In this document: piece after piece, positions 1-8,281 of the stretch
How the letters are laid out: each line of letters begins with the position of its first letter
Position numbering within the stretch: position 1 is the stretch's first letter
Source of the DNA: Rhizobium sp. NXC24
GTDB taxonomy: Bacteria > Pseudomonadota > Alphaproteobacteria > Rhizobiales > Rhizobiaceae
DNA length: 64,000 nt
Assembly (NCBI RefSeq): GCF_002944315.1
Contig: NZ_CP024311.1
Location: 1,278,501 to 1,342,500, forward strand
Direction: 5' to 3'
The notes under the pieces: generated by a model
Seen by the model: the letters and a program-made list of their open reading frames with translations, nothing else
What the model was told of the DNA's origin: nothing
The model's database searches: none
Program-made: the position numbers and the translations under genes

Positions 1-223
1 TGCAGAAGCCGCGGTCGATGTTGACGGAAGACTGGAAATAGGTGGGCTCGCCCCGCGTCCATTCGAGGCCATCATCCGGCGCCGTGACCAGGGCGGAGAA
101 GAAGTTGCCGAACTGCTTCTGACACATGCGGCAATGGCAGATCGAGGGGCGGCCGAGCTCACCGTGGATGCGAAACCGCACGGCACCGCATTGGCATCCT
201 CCGCTTCTGATGGTTTCAGTCAT
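1..223 (-). CDS. GFA family protein (partial, 3' end outside window)
   Basis: First 74 codons of a Mss4-fold GFA-family protein; the C-terminus lies beyond the window edge. The zinc-site pattern is visible: [10 protein letters not shown] near residue 9, [11 protein letters not shown] near residue 29, and FC at the edge, where the third Cys pair begins. It is the third of three tandem paralogues behind cysS. Its ATG overlaps the stop of the preceding paralogue (ATGACTGA, 216-223), which suggests translational coupling. The family is named after glutathione-dependent formaldehyde-activating enzyme, but most members have no proven reaction. The family call is solid and the function is unknown. 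Confidence 0.85.
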   Translation of the reverse strand, partial: MTETIRSGGCQCGAVRFRIHGELGRPSICHCRMCQKQFGNFFSALVTAPDDGLEWTRGEPTYFQSSVNIDRGFC

Positions 224-707
224 GGCTCTTCTCCTGTGGCCAGGTTTGGGTATCGTGATCGGGGTGCTGGTGGTTGGATGACCGGATCGCCAGATCACGA
301 TCCGAACCATCGCCATCCGGTTCCACTGGCAGCGCATCGAGCGCATGGAACCATGGCATTTTTCCCGCAAGATTCGATTGGGCGACCGGCTGCACCGCCA
401 TCGGCTCGTCGAGGGAACCGAGCGTTAGATTGATGAAATCCGTACCCGGAATGTCGTAGAACAACGGCGTACCGCAGGCGCTGCAAAAGCCGCGGCGTAC
501 GAGATCGGACGAATGAAACCACGAGGGCTCGCCGCGCGTCAGCTCGAAATCGGAGCGTTGGGCGCTGCCGAGCGGCAGAGCGTAATTGCCCGAAGCCTTT
601 TGGCACATGCGGCAATGGCAGAGATGGGGATAGCCGATCGCGCCGGCCGCGCGATACCGGACCGCGCCGCACTGGCAACCGCCGCTATATCTCATCGCCA
701 TCGTCAT
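216..707 (-). CDS. GFA family protein (second tandem copy)
   Basis: A 163-residue GFA/Mss4-fold protein with all three expected Cys groups: [23 protein letters not shown] and FCSACGTPLFYDI. These are the presumed zinc ligands. The ATG at 707 is chosen because it overlaps the stop of the upstream paralogue as ATGA (704-707). The frame extends to an ATG at 728, which would overlap that gene by 25 nt and looks less likely. Its own stop overlaps the start of the third copy. The reaction is not established; GFA-type proteins are linked to thiol adducts such as S-hydroxymethylglutathione, but catalysis by this copy is inference. Confidence 0.9.
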   Translation of the reverse strand: MTMAMRYSGGCQCGAVRYRAAGAIGYPHLCHCRMCQKASGNYALPLGSAQRSDFELTRGEPSWFHSSDLVRRGFCSACGTPLFYDIPGTDFINLTLGSLDEPMAVQPVAQSNLAGKMPWFHALDALPVEPDGDGSDRDLAIRSSNHQHPDHDTQTWPQEKSHD

Positions 708-1183
708 TTGCCTGTTTCCGGTGGCCATGTTGCCGTGTCGTGGTCCGGATGCTGGTAAGACACGATCTCCAACACGAAGGGTGCCTGCTCCGCATCCTCT
801 TCCGTCCGATGCCCCGGCAGCAGATGCAGCCTGTCGACGAAGTCTATCTTGCCTTCCACGCCGAACTGCACCACCGGCGGCAATAGCGACGGATCATCGA
901 ATGCGCCAGCCGCGACCGCCACGCCATCGGGCGCCTCATAGGTCAACGGCGTACCGCAATCACCGCAAAAGCCACGCTCGACGAAATTCGACGACCGGAA
1001 CTTTTTGCGCTCCCCCCGCGTCCAGACGAGCTCGGCGCCGCGGGCAGAGACGAGCGGCGCATAATAGGCACCAAAGGCTTTCTGGCACATACGGCAATGA
1101 CAGATCGACGCATCCTTGAGCTCGCCTCGTATACGGAAGCGAACCGCGCCGCATTGACAGCCGCCGGTGAAGGTTTCAGTCAT
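704..1183 (-). CDS. GFA family protein (first tandem copy, coupled to cysS)
   Basis: A 159-residue GFA/Mss4-fold protein: [12 protein letters not shown] near residue 7, [11 protein letters not shown] near residue 33, [12 protein letters not shown] near residue 72. It starts inside the stop codon of cysS (ATGA, 1180-1183), so its translation is probably coupled to cysteinyl-tRNA synthetase. It is closely similar to the next two genes downstream and they look like local duplicates. The biochemical role is unknown. The cysS context fits thiol or cysteine chemistry, but that is only inference. Confidence 0.9.
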   Translation of the reverse strand: MTETFTGGCQCGAVRFRIRGELKDASICHCRMCQKAFGAYYAPLVSARGAELVWTRGERKKFRSSNFVERGFCGDCGTPLTYEAPDGVAVAAGAFDDPSLLPPVVQFGVEGKIDFVDRLHLLPGHRTEEDAEQAPFVLEIVSYQHPDHDTATWPPETGK

Positions 1184-2571
1184 CTCTTCACCTCCCAGGT
1201 CGTCTTACGCTCACCAGTCGCTGGGTCCTTGCCGTCCTTCAACTGAATGCCTTCAGCCAAAAGCACCTCGCGGATCTTGTCAGCTTCGGCAAAGTTCTTC
1301 GCCTTTAGCAATTCCAGCCGCTCCCGCACGCGCCTGTTGATTTCCGCAACAACGGCGTCGTCCATCTCCACCTTCTCGGGCAACAGGCCGAGAAGTGCCG
1401 CGCTTGCGGCGAAGGTGGGCAGGACGCTCGCATCGGCATTGGCGGCTTGCGCCAGAGCATGCAGCGCCTGGATGGCGGCAACGGTGTTGAGGTCGTCGGC
1501 CAGGGCCGCCACGATGGCAGCATCCGGCGCGGCATCGCCGACATCCGCCGCCGGCCATTTCGCCAGAAGCCGTTCAGCCTCTTCCAGCCGCTTCACGGAA
1601 AAGTCGATCGGCTCGCGGTAGTGTGTCATCAGCATGGCAAGCCGAAGCACCGCGCCTGGCCATACCCGCCCGCCGAGTTTTTCGGTGTGCAGCAGTTCGT
1701 AGATGGTGACGAAATTGCCCTCGGATTTCGACATCTTGCGGCCTTCGACCTGCAGGAAGCCGTTATGCATCCAGACATTTGCCATCACCTCGGTACCATG
1801 GGCGCAACGCGATTGGGCGATCTCGTTTTCATGGTGCGGGAAGATCAGGTCCAGTCCGCCGCCATGAATGTCAAAGACGTCGCCGAGATAGCGCCCGCTC
1901 ATGGCGGAGCATTCGATATGCCAGCCAGGACGGCCGCGGCCCCAGGGGCTTTCCCAGCCGGGCTCGCTCTCGTCCGAGAGCTTCCAGAGCACGAAGTCAC
2001 CCGGGCTTTTCTTATGCGCGTCGACAGCAACGCGAGCGCCGGCCTGCTGCTCCTCGAGATTGCGTTTTGAGAGCTGGCCGTAATCCGCCATGGATTTGGT
2101 GTCGAACAGCACTTCTCCAGCCGCCTGATAGGCATGGCCTTTGGCGATCAGCTTCTCGATGATCTCGATCATCTGCGCGATGTTTTCCGTCGCCCGCGGT
2201 TGCATCGTCGGCTCAAGGCAGCCGAGCGCAATTGCGTCCTGGCGGTACTGCGTCTCGGTCTTTTCGGTGACCAGGCGGATCGCGTCGTTCAGCGGCAGTC
2301 CAGGATGGTCACGCAGTGCCCGCGCGTTGATCTTGTCGTCGACGTCGGTGATGTTGCGCGCATAGGTGACATGATTTTCGCCATAGACCTCCCGCAACAG
2401 TCGGAAGAGCACGTCGAAGACGATCGCAGGCCGGGCATTGCCGATATGGGCGAAGTCATAAACCGTCGGGCCGCAGACATACAGGCGGACGTTCTCGCGG
2501 TCGATCGGCTGGAAGTCGACCTTTTCGCGCGTCAGCGTGTTGTAAAATTTAAGGTGCGGCTCGGTGCCCAT
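1180..2571 (-). CDS. cysS: cysteinyl-tRNA synthetase
   Basis: A 463-residue class I aminoacyl-tRNA synthetase that charges tRNA-Cys with cysteine, of normal length for CysS. It carries [16 protein letters not shown] near residue 30, which holds the first zinc Cys and the HIGH-type HIGN motif. Further zinc-site residues are in WHIECSAMS and HHENEIAQS, and the KMSKS loop is [11 protein letters not shown]. It is the first gene of a run in which the next three genes overlap by a few bases. The upstream 350 bp hold no clear gene, so its promoter probably lies there. Confidence 0.98.
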   Translation of the reverse strand: MGTEPHLKFYNTLTREKVDFQPIDRENVRLYVCGPTVYDFAHIGNARPAIVFDVLFRLLREVYGENHVTYARNITDVDDKINARALRDHPGLPLNDAIRLVTEKTETQYRQDAIALGCLEPTMQPRATENIAQMIEIIEKLIAKGHAYQAAGEVLFDTKSMADYGQLSKRNLEEQQAGARVAVDAHKKSPGDFVLWKLSDESEPGWESPWGRGRPGWHIECSAMSGRYLGDVFDIHGGGLDLIFPHHENEIAQSRCAHGTEVMANVWMHNGFLQVEGRKMSKSEGNFVTIYELLHTEKLGGRVWPGAVLRLAMLMTHYREPIDFSVKRLEEAERLLAKWPAADVGDAAPDAAIVAALADDLNTVAAIQALHALAQAANADASVLPTFAASAALLGLLPEKVEMDDAVVAEINRRVRERLELLKAKNFAEADKIREVLLAEGIQLKDGKDPATGERKTTWEVKR

Positions 2572-2919
2572 TTCACTCTCCCAAAGGCATAAATCCGAAA
2601 AATATCGTCACCGGCAGGCCGGACGTTTATCATCTTGAATTTTGGGAGACGAAAACGGCCAGGCCAGCGAAACGCTAGCGAATAATCTTCCGGCAGATAA
2701 TGCAGATAACCGTTTTCATGGGCGGCTTTATCGCGCGAGTAGGGGATTTGGTCAAGGGGGGATGTCGCCTTCTCCGCGTGGGCAGAAGGTGGCTCGAAGG
2801 GGCGGATGAGGAGGGCGCGAGGAGCAAAGAAAAGCGGCAAGCGAAAGGTTCCCGGCGGTGTATCACGCCTTCAACCCGCGCTGCGCGCGACCTTCTCCCC
2901 CGGCGGGCCGAAGATCGTA
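2572..2919. other. intergenic region without a supported gene
   Basis: 348 bp between the SDR stop and the cysS start, both genes reading on the minus strand. Short open frames exist on both strands but none has a convincing start, ribosome site or recognisable product. The middle and SDR-proximal part (about 2755-2905) looks like a decayed interspersed palindromic repeat, listed separately. The cysS promoter should lie within about 100 bp of 2571, but I could not assign hexamers. Confidence 0.6.
2755..2905. repeat. candidate degenerate rhizobial intergenic palindromic repeat
   Basis: Two segments resemble intergenic mosaic repeats common in Rhizobiales. 2768-2789 reads CCTTCTCC-GCGT-GGGCAGAAGG and folds as an imperfect hairpin. 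2878-2905 contains CCCGCGCTGCGCGCGACC followed by TTCTCCCCGGCGGG. The resemblance to repeat families with a CCTTCTCCCC core (RIME-like) is from memory and was not searched. Confidence 0.35.
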
Positions 2920-3660
2920 TTATTCCGGCATCCGGTAGTCGACGAGCTTGTTTTCGCGCACGACAAAGAGTTTGCCGGTTTCGGTGACATCCGGACCCGC
3001 GAGCGGCAGGATGGCTTGCGCGACGTCGCGCGGATGCGGCAGCGTGTCCGGATCTTCGCCGGGCATTGCCTGGGCGCGCATCGCGGTGCGGGTGGCGCCG
3101 GGATCGACGCTGGTGATCCGTAGCGCCGTGCTTTGGGTTTCTCCGGCCCAGGTACGGGCAAGTGCCTCGACAGCCGCCTTGGATGCCGAGTAGGGACCCC
3201 AGAAGGGCCGGCAGCGATGGGCTGCGGCCGATGAGAGGATGATGGCGCGGCCCGCGTCGGCGCGCATCAGCAGCGGTTCGACCGAGCGGATCAGCCGCCA
3301 GGTCGCGGTGACGTTGATGGTCATCACCTTTTCGAACACCTTCGCCTCGACGTGGCCGATCGGCGAGATGACGCCGAGTACGCCGGCATTGGCGACGAGG
3401 ATATCGAGCTTGCCCCAGCGCTCGAAGATGGAGCCGCCGAGCGCATCGATCGCGTTCATGTCGGCAAGATCGAAGGGCACCAGCGTTGCCGAACCGCCGG
3501 CAGCCTTGATGGCGTCGTCCAGCTCCTCAAGTCCGCCGACCGTGCGGGCGCAGGCGATCACATGCGCGCCGGCCTTGGCCAGCTCCAGCGCGGTGAAATA
3601 ACCAATACCGCGTGACGCGCCGGTCACCAGGGCGATTTTGTCCTTGAGGTCTATGCTCAT
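2920..3660 (-). CDS. SDR family NAD(P)-dependent oxidoreductase
   Basis: A 246-residue classical short-chain dehydrogenase/reductase. The cofactor motif TGASRGIG is at about residues 14-21, the structural NAG is in VANAGVLG, and the catalytic YxxxK is in YSASKAAVEA. It lies 51 bp downstream of purF on the same strand, so it is probably the last gene of the purF transcript. The substrate cannot be read from the sequence. Nothing indicates a purine-related reaction; the link to purF is positional only. Confidence 0.92.
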   Translation of the reverse strand: MSIDLKDKIALVTGASRGIGYFTALELAKAGAHVIACARTVGGLEELDDAIKAAGGSATLVPFDLADMNAIDALGGSIFERWGKLDILVANAGVLGVISPIGHVEAKVFEKVMTINVTATWRLIRSVEPLLMRADAGRAIILSSAAAHRCRPFWGPYSASKAAVEALARTWAGETQSTALRITSVDPGATRTAMRAQAMPGEDPDTLPHPRDVAQAILPLAGPDVTETGKLFVVRENKLVDYRMPE

Positions 3661-3711
3661 GCTGTCTTGGTCCGAATGCGCTGGAGAAGGAGAGCGGTGA
3701 AAAGCCCCGTG

Positions 3712-5196
3712 TCAGCCGTTGCTGGCGAGCACGGAAAGCTTGCGCACATTGCTGGTGCTTTCCTTGTCGAGCAGGCGTGTCGGATAATCGCCGGTGAAAT
3801 AGTGGTCGGTGAACTGCGGCTGCGCATTGTCGCGCGGCGCGCCGCCGACGGCGCGGTAGAGACCGTCGATCGACAGGAATTCCAGCGAATCGGCACCGAT
3901 GAAATCGCACATCGCCTTCAGGCTGCCGTACTGGTTAGCGAGCAGCTTGTCGGCGTCCGGCGTGTCGATGCCGTAGAAATCCGGATGGTAGATCATCGGG
4001 CTGGCGACGCGGATATGCACTTCGCGAGCGCCGGCATCGCGGATCATCTGCACGATCTTGACCGATGTTGTGCCGCGCACGATGGAGTCATCCACCAGCA
4101 CGACGCGCTTGCCTTCGATGATGGCCCGATTGGCGGAGTGCTTCAGCTTGACGCCGAAGGCACGAATCTGCTGCGTCGGCTCGATGAAGGTGCGGCCAAC
4201 ATAGTGGTTGCGGATGATGCCGAGTTCGAAGGGAATGCCACTTGCCTGTGCATAGCCGATCGCCGCCGGCGTGCCGCCATCCGGCACCGGCACGACGACA
4301 TCGGCCTCGATGGGCGCTTCCTTGGCAAGATTGATGCCCATATTCTTGCGGGCGACGTAAACGTTGCGGCCGCCAACCACGGAATCGGGACGGGCGAAAT
4401 AGACATATTCGAACAGGCAGAGGCGTTCAGGCTGGGAAACGTCGGGCTTGCGGGCATCGATGGTGATCGATCCGTCCGACTGGATCTCGCAGATGATGAC
4501 TTCGCCATTTTCCACGTCGCGAACGTATTTGGCGCCGATAATATCGAGCGCGCAGGTTTCGGAGCAGAAGATCGGCTTGCCGTCGAGTTCGCCCATCACC
4601 AGCGGCCGGATGCCGATCGGGTCGCGCGCCGCAATCAGCTTGGTGCGCGTCATGGCGAGCATCGAATAGCCGCCTTCCATCTGGCGGATCGCGTCGATGA
4701 AGCGATCGGAGGAGGAGGGATGCTTGGAGCGGGCGATGAGATGGAGAACGACTTCCGTGTCGGACGTCGACTGACAGATGGCGCCGTCGGCGATCAACTG
4801 ACGGCGCATCGTCAGGCCGTTGGTGAAATTGCCGTTGTGAGCGATGGCGATGCCGCCGACTTCCAGTTCGGCAAACAGCGGCTGCACGTTGCGCAGGATC
4901 GTCTCGCCCGTCGTCGAATAACGCACATGTCCGATCGAACGGTCGCCGGGCAGGCGGGCGAGGGTGGCGGGATCGGTATAATGGTCGCCGACAAGGCCCA
5001 TGCGCCGCTCGGAATGAAAGCGCTGGCCATCGAAGGAGACGATACCGGCCGCTTCCTGGCCGCGATGCTGCAAGGCATGCAGGCCGAGCGCCGTCAGCGT
5101 CGCGGCGTCGGGATGGCCGAGAATGCCGAATACACCGCACTCCTCATGCAGGGTGTCGCCGTCGATATCATCCTCGATGGAAAGGGAATGGTTCAT
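3712..5196 (-). CDS. purF: amidophosphoribosyltransferase (glutamine PRPP amidotransferase)
   Basis: A 494-residue enzyme of the first committed step of purine synthesis, transferring the glutamine amide to PRPP to make phosphoribosylamine. The N-terminal glutamine amidotransferase domain should be exposed after removal of a short propeptide, leaving Cys20 (HEECGVFGI) as the nucleophile. LQHRGQEAAGI and AHNGNFTNG follow as expected. The C-terminal phosphoribosyltransferase domain has the PRPP loop VVLVDDSIVRGTTS. It follows cvpA, as in many proteobacteria, but a strong hairpin lies between them. The SDR gene follows after 51 bp. Confidence 0.98.
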   Translation of the reverse strand: MNHSLSIEDDIDGDTLHEECGVFGILGHPDAATLTALGLHALQHRGQEAAGIVSFDGQRFHSERRMGLVGDHYTDPATLARLPGDRSIGHVRYSTTGETILRNVQPLFAELEVGGIAIAHNGNFTNGLTMRRQLIADGAICQSTSDTEVVLHLIARSKHPSSSDRFIDAIRQMEGGYSMLAMTRTKLIAARDPIGIRPLVMGELDGKPIFCSETCALDIIGAKYVRDVENGEVIICEIQSDGSITIDARKPDVSQPERLCLFEYVYFARPDSVVGGRNVYVARKNMGINLAKEAPIEADVVVPVPDGGTPAAIGYAQASGIPFELGIIRNHYVGRTFIEPTQQIRAFGVKLKHSANRAIIEGKRVVLVDDSIVRGTTSVKIVQMIRDAGAREVHIRVASPMIYHPDFYGIDTPDADKLLANQYGSLKAMCDFIGADSLEFLSIDGLYRAVGGAPRDNAQPQFTDHYFTGDYPTRLLDKESTSNVRKLSVLASNG

Positions 5197-5264
5197 GGCT
5201 GCAGGCCTTTGCTCTCAACATGGGACGGGTCAGGGCGGCGTCGCGACTGAATGCAAAAATAACT

Positions 5265-5301
5265 GAAAATCCGGCCGGAAAGAATATCCGGCCGGATTTT
5301 C
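5265..5301 (-). terminator. hairpin terminator between cvpA and purF
   Basis: A perfect 14-bp inverted repeat: GAAAATCCGGCCGG at 5265-5278, its complement at 5288-5301, with a 9-nt loop. Read on the minus strand it follows the cvpA stop by about 60 nt and is followed by a T-rich stretch. It ends 69 nt before the purF start, so it could terminate cvpA or attenuate read-through into purF. Confidence 0.75.
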
Positions 5302-5361
5302 GGATTTCGTGCCGCTCACATGGCGATTATCGCTCTGCGGGTCAAGCCTGTAAACGCACTG

Positions 5362-5976
5362 TTAATTGTTCGTCTGCGGCGCAGGCGCGTCATCGGAGGG
5401 CGCGGTATCGTTCGTTGAGCCATCCTGCGGCTGCGATTGTTGCTGCTGCTGGTTCGGCGCGATCTTGTTGATGATCTCGGCGGGAAGCATCGCCTGAATG
5501 TTTTCCGGAAGCGCCGATTTGAGCTTTTCGACCATCGAATCGAGGAAAGGCTTCGACTTGGCGTTGTTGACCCAATCCGGACGTGCGGCCGGCGCAACCA
5601 ACCAGTTCCAGAAGGCCACGACGACGACCATCAGCAGCAGGCCGCGGGCGGCGCCGAAGAGAAAGCCGAGCGTACGATCCAGCGCGCCGATGCGGCTGTC
5701 GATGATGAAGTCGGCGATCCTGATGGTGATGAAGGAAATGATGATCAGTGCGATCAGGAAGATGACGGCAGCAGACGCAACGGTCGCGATGCGGGTGTCC
5801 GCCGTATAGTGCAGCGCATAGGGCACCAGCAGCGAATAGAGATAATAGGCGGCGACGGCCGAGCCGCCCCAACTGACGATCGAGAGAATTTCGCGGGAAA
5901 AGCCGCGGACCATGGCCAGAACGGCGGAGAACAAAATAACGCCGATAACAATACCGTCAAAAATCGTAATGGGCAT
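5362..5976 (-). CDS. cvpA: CvpA family membrane protein
   Basis: A 204-residue protein with about four hydrophobic segments in the first 125 residues, starting MPITIFDGIVIGVILFSAVL, and the CvpA-type GFSREILSIVSWGGSA region near residue 25. CvpA was named for colicin V production. It is an inner membrane protein of unclear biochemical role that often sits next to purF. The C-terminal 50 residues are Gln/Pro/Asp-rich and probably disordered. It lies between radA and purF, as in other Rhizobiales. Confidence 0.92.
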   Translation of the reverse strand: MPITIFDGIVIGVILFSAVLAMVRGFSREILSIVSWGGSAVAAYYLYSLLVPYALHYTADTRIATVASAAVIFLIALIIISFITIRIADFIIDSRIGALDRTLGFLFGAARGLLLMVVVVAFWNWLVAPAARPDWVNNAKSKPFLDSMVEKLKSALPENIQAMLPAEIINKIAPNQQQQQSQPQDGSTNDTAPSDDAPAPQTNN

Positions 5977-6070
5977 GTATAATCCACTCCAAGACTTGCC
6001 ATGCCAAGCATGGCTGCCATCGGCCTCAAATATGTGCCTCTCTCCCCGTCAAGAACGGTTTAAGGAAGGC

Positions 6071-7474
6071 TCAGTCTTCGTCTTCTGCACGCTTGAGCGC
6101 GCCCCTCGATCCGGCTATGCGCACCACCAGATCCGGCAGGCTTTCGATCTCGTTCCAGCGCCCGCCATTGCCTTTCGGCAGGTCGGAGGAGGCGGTGGGG
6201 AGAAGCGCTGCAGAAAATCCCAGCTTCTCGGCTTCCTTGAGGCGCTGAGCGGTGTGCGCAACCGGCCGGACGGCGCCCGACAGGCTGACTTCGCCGAAAT
6301 AGACGCAATCTGCCGGAAGGGCAAGACCAGCCAGGGATGAAACCAGTGCAGAGGCGACCGCAAGGTCCGCAGCCGGCTCGGAAATGCGATAACCGCCGGC
6401 AATATTGAGATAAACGTCGTGCTGACCGAGCCGAACACCGCAATGCGCTTCCAGAACCGCGAGAATCATCGACAGCCTCGCCGAATCCCAGCCGACCACA
6501 GCGCGACGCGGCGTGCCGAGCGATGTCGGGGCAACGAGCGCCTGCACTTCGACCAGCACAGGCCGGGTGCCTTCCATGCCGGCAAAGACGGCCGCGCCCG
6601 GCGATTTGGAATTGCGCTCGCCGAGGAAGAGTTCGGACGGATTGGCCACTTCCCGCAGGCCCTTGTCGGACATTTCGAAGACGCCGATCTCGTCGGTCGG
6701 GCCAAAGCGATTCTTCACCGTGCGCAGGATGCGGTAGTGATGGCCGCGATCTCCCTCGAAATAGAGAACGGCGTCGACCATATGTTCGACGACGCGCGGG
6801 CCGGCGATCTGGCCGTCCTTGGTGACGTGGCCGACCAGCACCATTGCCGCGCCCGTCTGCTTGGCGAAGCGGATCATCGCCTGCACGCCGGTGCGCACCT
6901 GCGTCACCGTCCCGGGCGCCGATTCGGCAAGCTCGCTCCATAGCGTCTGGATGGAATCGATGATGACGAGGTCCGGCCGCTTGCCTTCGGCGAGCGTTGC
7001 GAGGATGTCCTCGACATTGGTTTCGGCGGCGAGCATCACATCCGTATTGGCAGCGCTCAGCCGCTGGGCGCGAAGCCGAACCTGCGCCACCGCCTCTTCG
7101 CCGGAGACGTAGACGATCTTGTGGCCTCTTCGGGAAAGGGCAGCGGCCGCCTGCATCAAGAGCGTCGACTTGCCGATGCCGGGATCGCCGCCGACGAGCA
7201 CTGCCGAGCCGCGCACGAAACCGCCGCCGGTCGCCCGATCGAGTTCGGAGATGCCGGTGTGAATGCGCGGTGCTTCCTCGATCTCGCCCGACAGCGCCGT
7301 CAGCGTTACTGGACGCCCCTTCTTCGGCACCTTGGCGGGACCACCGCCGATGCCGCCCATCGGGTCTTCCTCGACGATGGTGTTCCATTCGCCACAACCA
7401 TCGCATTTGCCTGCCCAGCGGTTATGGACCGTGCCGCAGTTCTGGCAGATGAATTGTGTACGGGCTTTTGCCAT
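6071..7474 (-). CDS. radA: DNA repair protein RadA
   Basis: A 467-residue RecA-like ATPase that helps process recombination intermediates (branch migration). The N-terminal C4 zinc finger is visible as FICQNCGTVHNRW and GKCDGCGEW (residues about 8-34). The Walker A motif is GGDPGIGKSTLL near residue 95. The RadA signature KNRFGPTDEIGVFEM is near residue 260, followed by a Lon-like C-terminal domain. It is transcribed toward cvpA and divergently from the LysE-type gene. Length and motifs are normal. Confidence 0.98.
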   Translation of the reverse strand: MAKARTQFICQNCGTVHNRWAGKCDGCGEWNTIVEEDPMGGIGGGPAKVPKKGRPVTLTALSGEIEEAPRIHTGISELDRATGGGFVRGSAVLVGGDPGIGKSTLLMQAAAALSRRGHKIVYVSGEEAVAQVRLRAQRLSAANTDVMLAAETNVEDILATLAEGKRPDLVIIDSIQTLWSELAESAPGTVTQVRTGVQAMIRFAKQTGAAMVLVGHVTKDGQIAGPRVVEHMVDAVLYFEGDRGHHYRILRTVKNRFGPTDEIGVFEMSDKGLREVANPSELFLGERNSKSPGAAVFAGMEGTRPVLVEVQALVAPTSLGTPRRAVVGWDSARLSMILAVLEAHCGVRLGQHDVYLNIAGGYRISEPAADLAVASALVSSLAGLALPADCVYFGEVSLSGAVRPVAHTAQRLKEAEKLGFSAALLPTASSDLPKGNGGRWNEIESLPDLVVRIAGSRGALKRAEDED

Positions 7475-7628
7475 CAGATGCTGTTCTCAATGTCCTGTGC
7501 TTCGCAGTGCGAAGCGAATCGCGGCTGGCTGTCAGATAATGTCTTTCGCGTCAGATCAAAACTAATGATTTCCGCATCAACGGCGATTGTGTCAGCCTTT
7601 ATGCTGGGTTTTCGATCGATGGTGACGG

Positions 7629-8264
7629 ATGTTCGATTATACGCTTGCACATTGGGTCGCGTTTCTTTCGGCCGCCGTTCTGCTCAATCTGTCGCCGGGA
7701 CCGGATATTGCCTTCATTCTCGGTCACACGATCAGAAGCGGCATACGCTCCGGCTTTGCCGCGCTGTTCGGCATATGGAGCGGCGCCTGCGTCCATGTTC
7801 TGATGGCCGCAGCCGGGCTATCGGCGATATTGGCGGCCTCGGCCATCGCGTTTTCGGCGGTAAAATGGGCCGGCGCGGCCTATCTCATCTGGCTTGGGAT
7901 ACAGGCGCTGCGCTCGAAGGGCGAAGGCGCCTGGATCAAGGAGGCCGGAAGGGCAGTGCCCTGGAGCCGCATCTATCGGCAAGGCATCCTAGTGTCGCTG
8001 CTCAATCCGAAGGTGGCCATCTTCTTTCTCGCTTTCCTGCCGCAGTTCGTCGTTGAAGGGGCAGGCCCGGTCTGGGCGCAGCTCTTGCTCCACGGCAGCC
8101 TCATCATAGTAGTCGCCGCCTTCATCGAACCGCCCCTCATTCTTCTTGGAGGTCGTCTTGCCGAGGCACTACGGCGCAATCGAAACGCGGGCCTGTGGCT
8201 GGACCGGGGGCTTGGAACATTGTTTGTAGCGCTGGGGGTCCGCTTGGCGGTCAGCGCGCGTTAG
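7629..8264 (+). CDS. LysE family exporter (RhtB-like)
   Basis: A 211-residue inner membrane protein of the LysE/RhtB amino-acid exporter family. The N-terminal signature LNLSPGPDIAFILGHTIRSG is at about residues 17-36. About six membrane segments follow, and AYLIWLGIQALRSKG near residue 80 is typical. It probably exports an amino acid or homoserine-lactone-like compound; the substrate is not predictable. It is the only plus-strand gene between radA and alr, converges with alr over 17 bp, and looks inserted into an otherwise co-directional core cluster. Confidence 0.93.
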   Translation: MFDYTLAHWVAFLSAAVLLNLSPGPDIAFILGHTIRSGIRSGFAALFGIWSGACVHVLMAAAGLSAILAASAIAFSAVKWAGAAYLIWLGIQALRSKGEGAWIKEAGRAVPWSRIYRQGILVSLLNPKVAIFFLAFLPQFVVEGAGPVWAQLLLHGSLIIVVAAFIEPPLILLGGRLAEALRRNRNAGLWLDRGLGTLFVALGVRLAVSAR

Positions 8265-8281
8265 GCGGTGGTGATGCGCTC

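Noticed and set aside
3667-5250. A 527-codon open frame on the plus strand opposite purF
   Set aside because: It is a mirror of the high-GC codon bias of purF; its predicted protein is His/Arg/Asp-rich with no domain, and the opposite frame encodes a complete, clear PurF.
5197-5361. Purine riboswitch before purF
   Set aside because: The strong hairpin is a simple stem-loop; no three-way junction or conserved riboswitch core can be seen.
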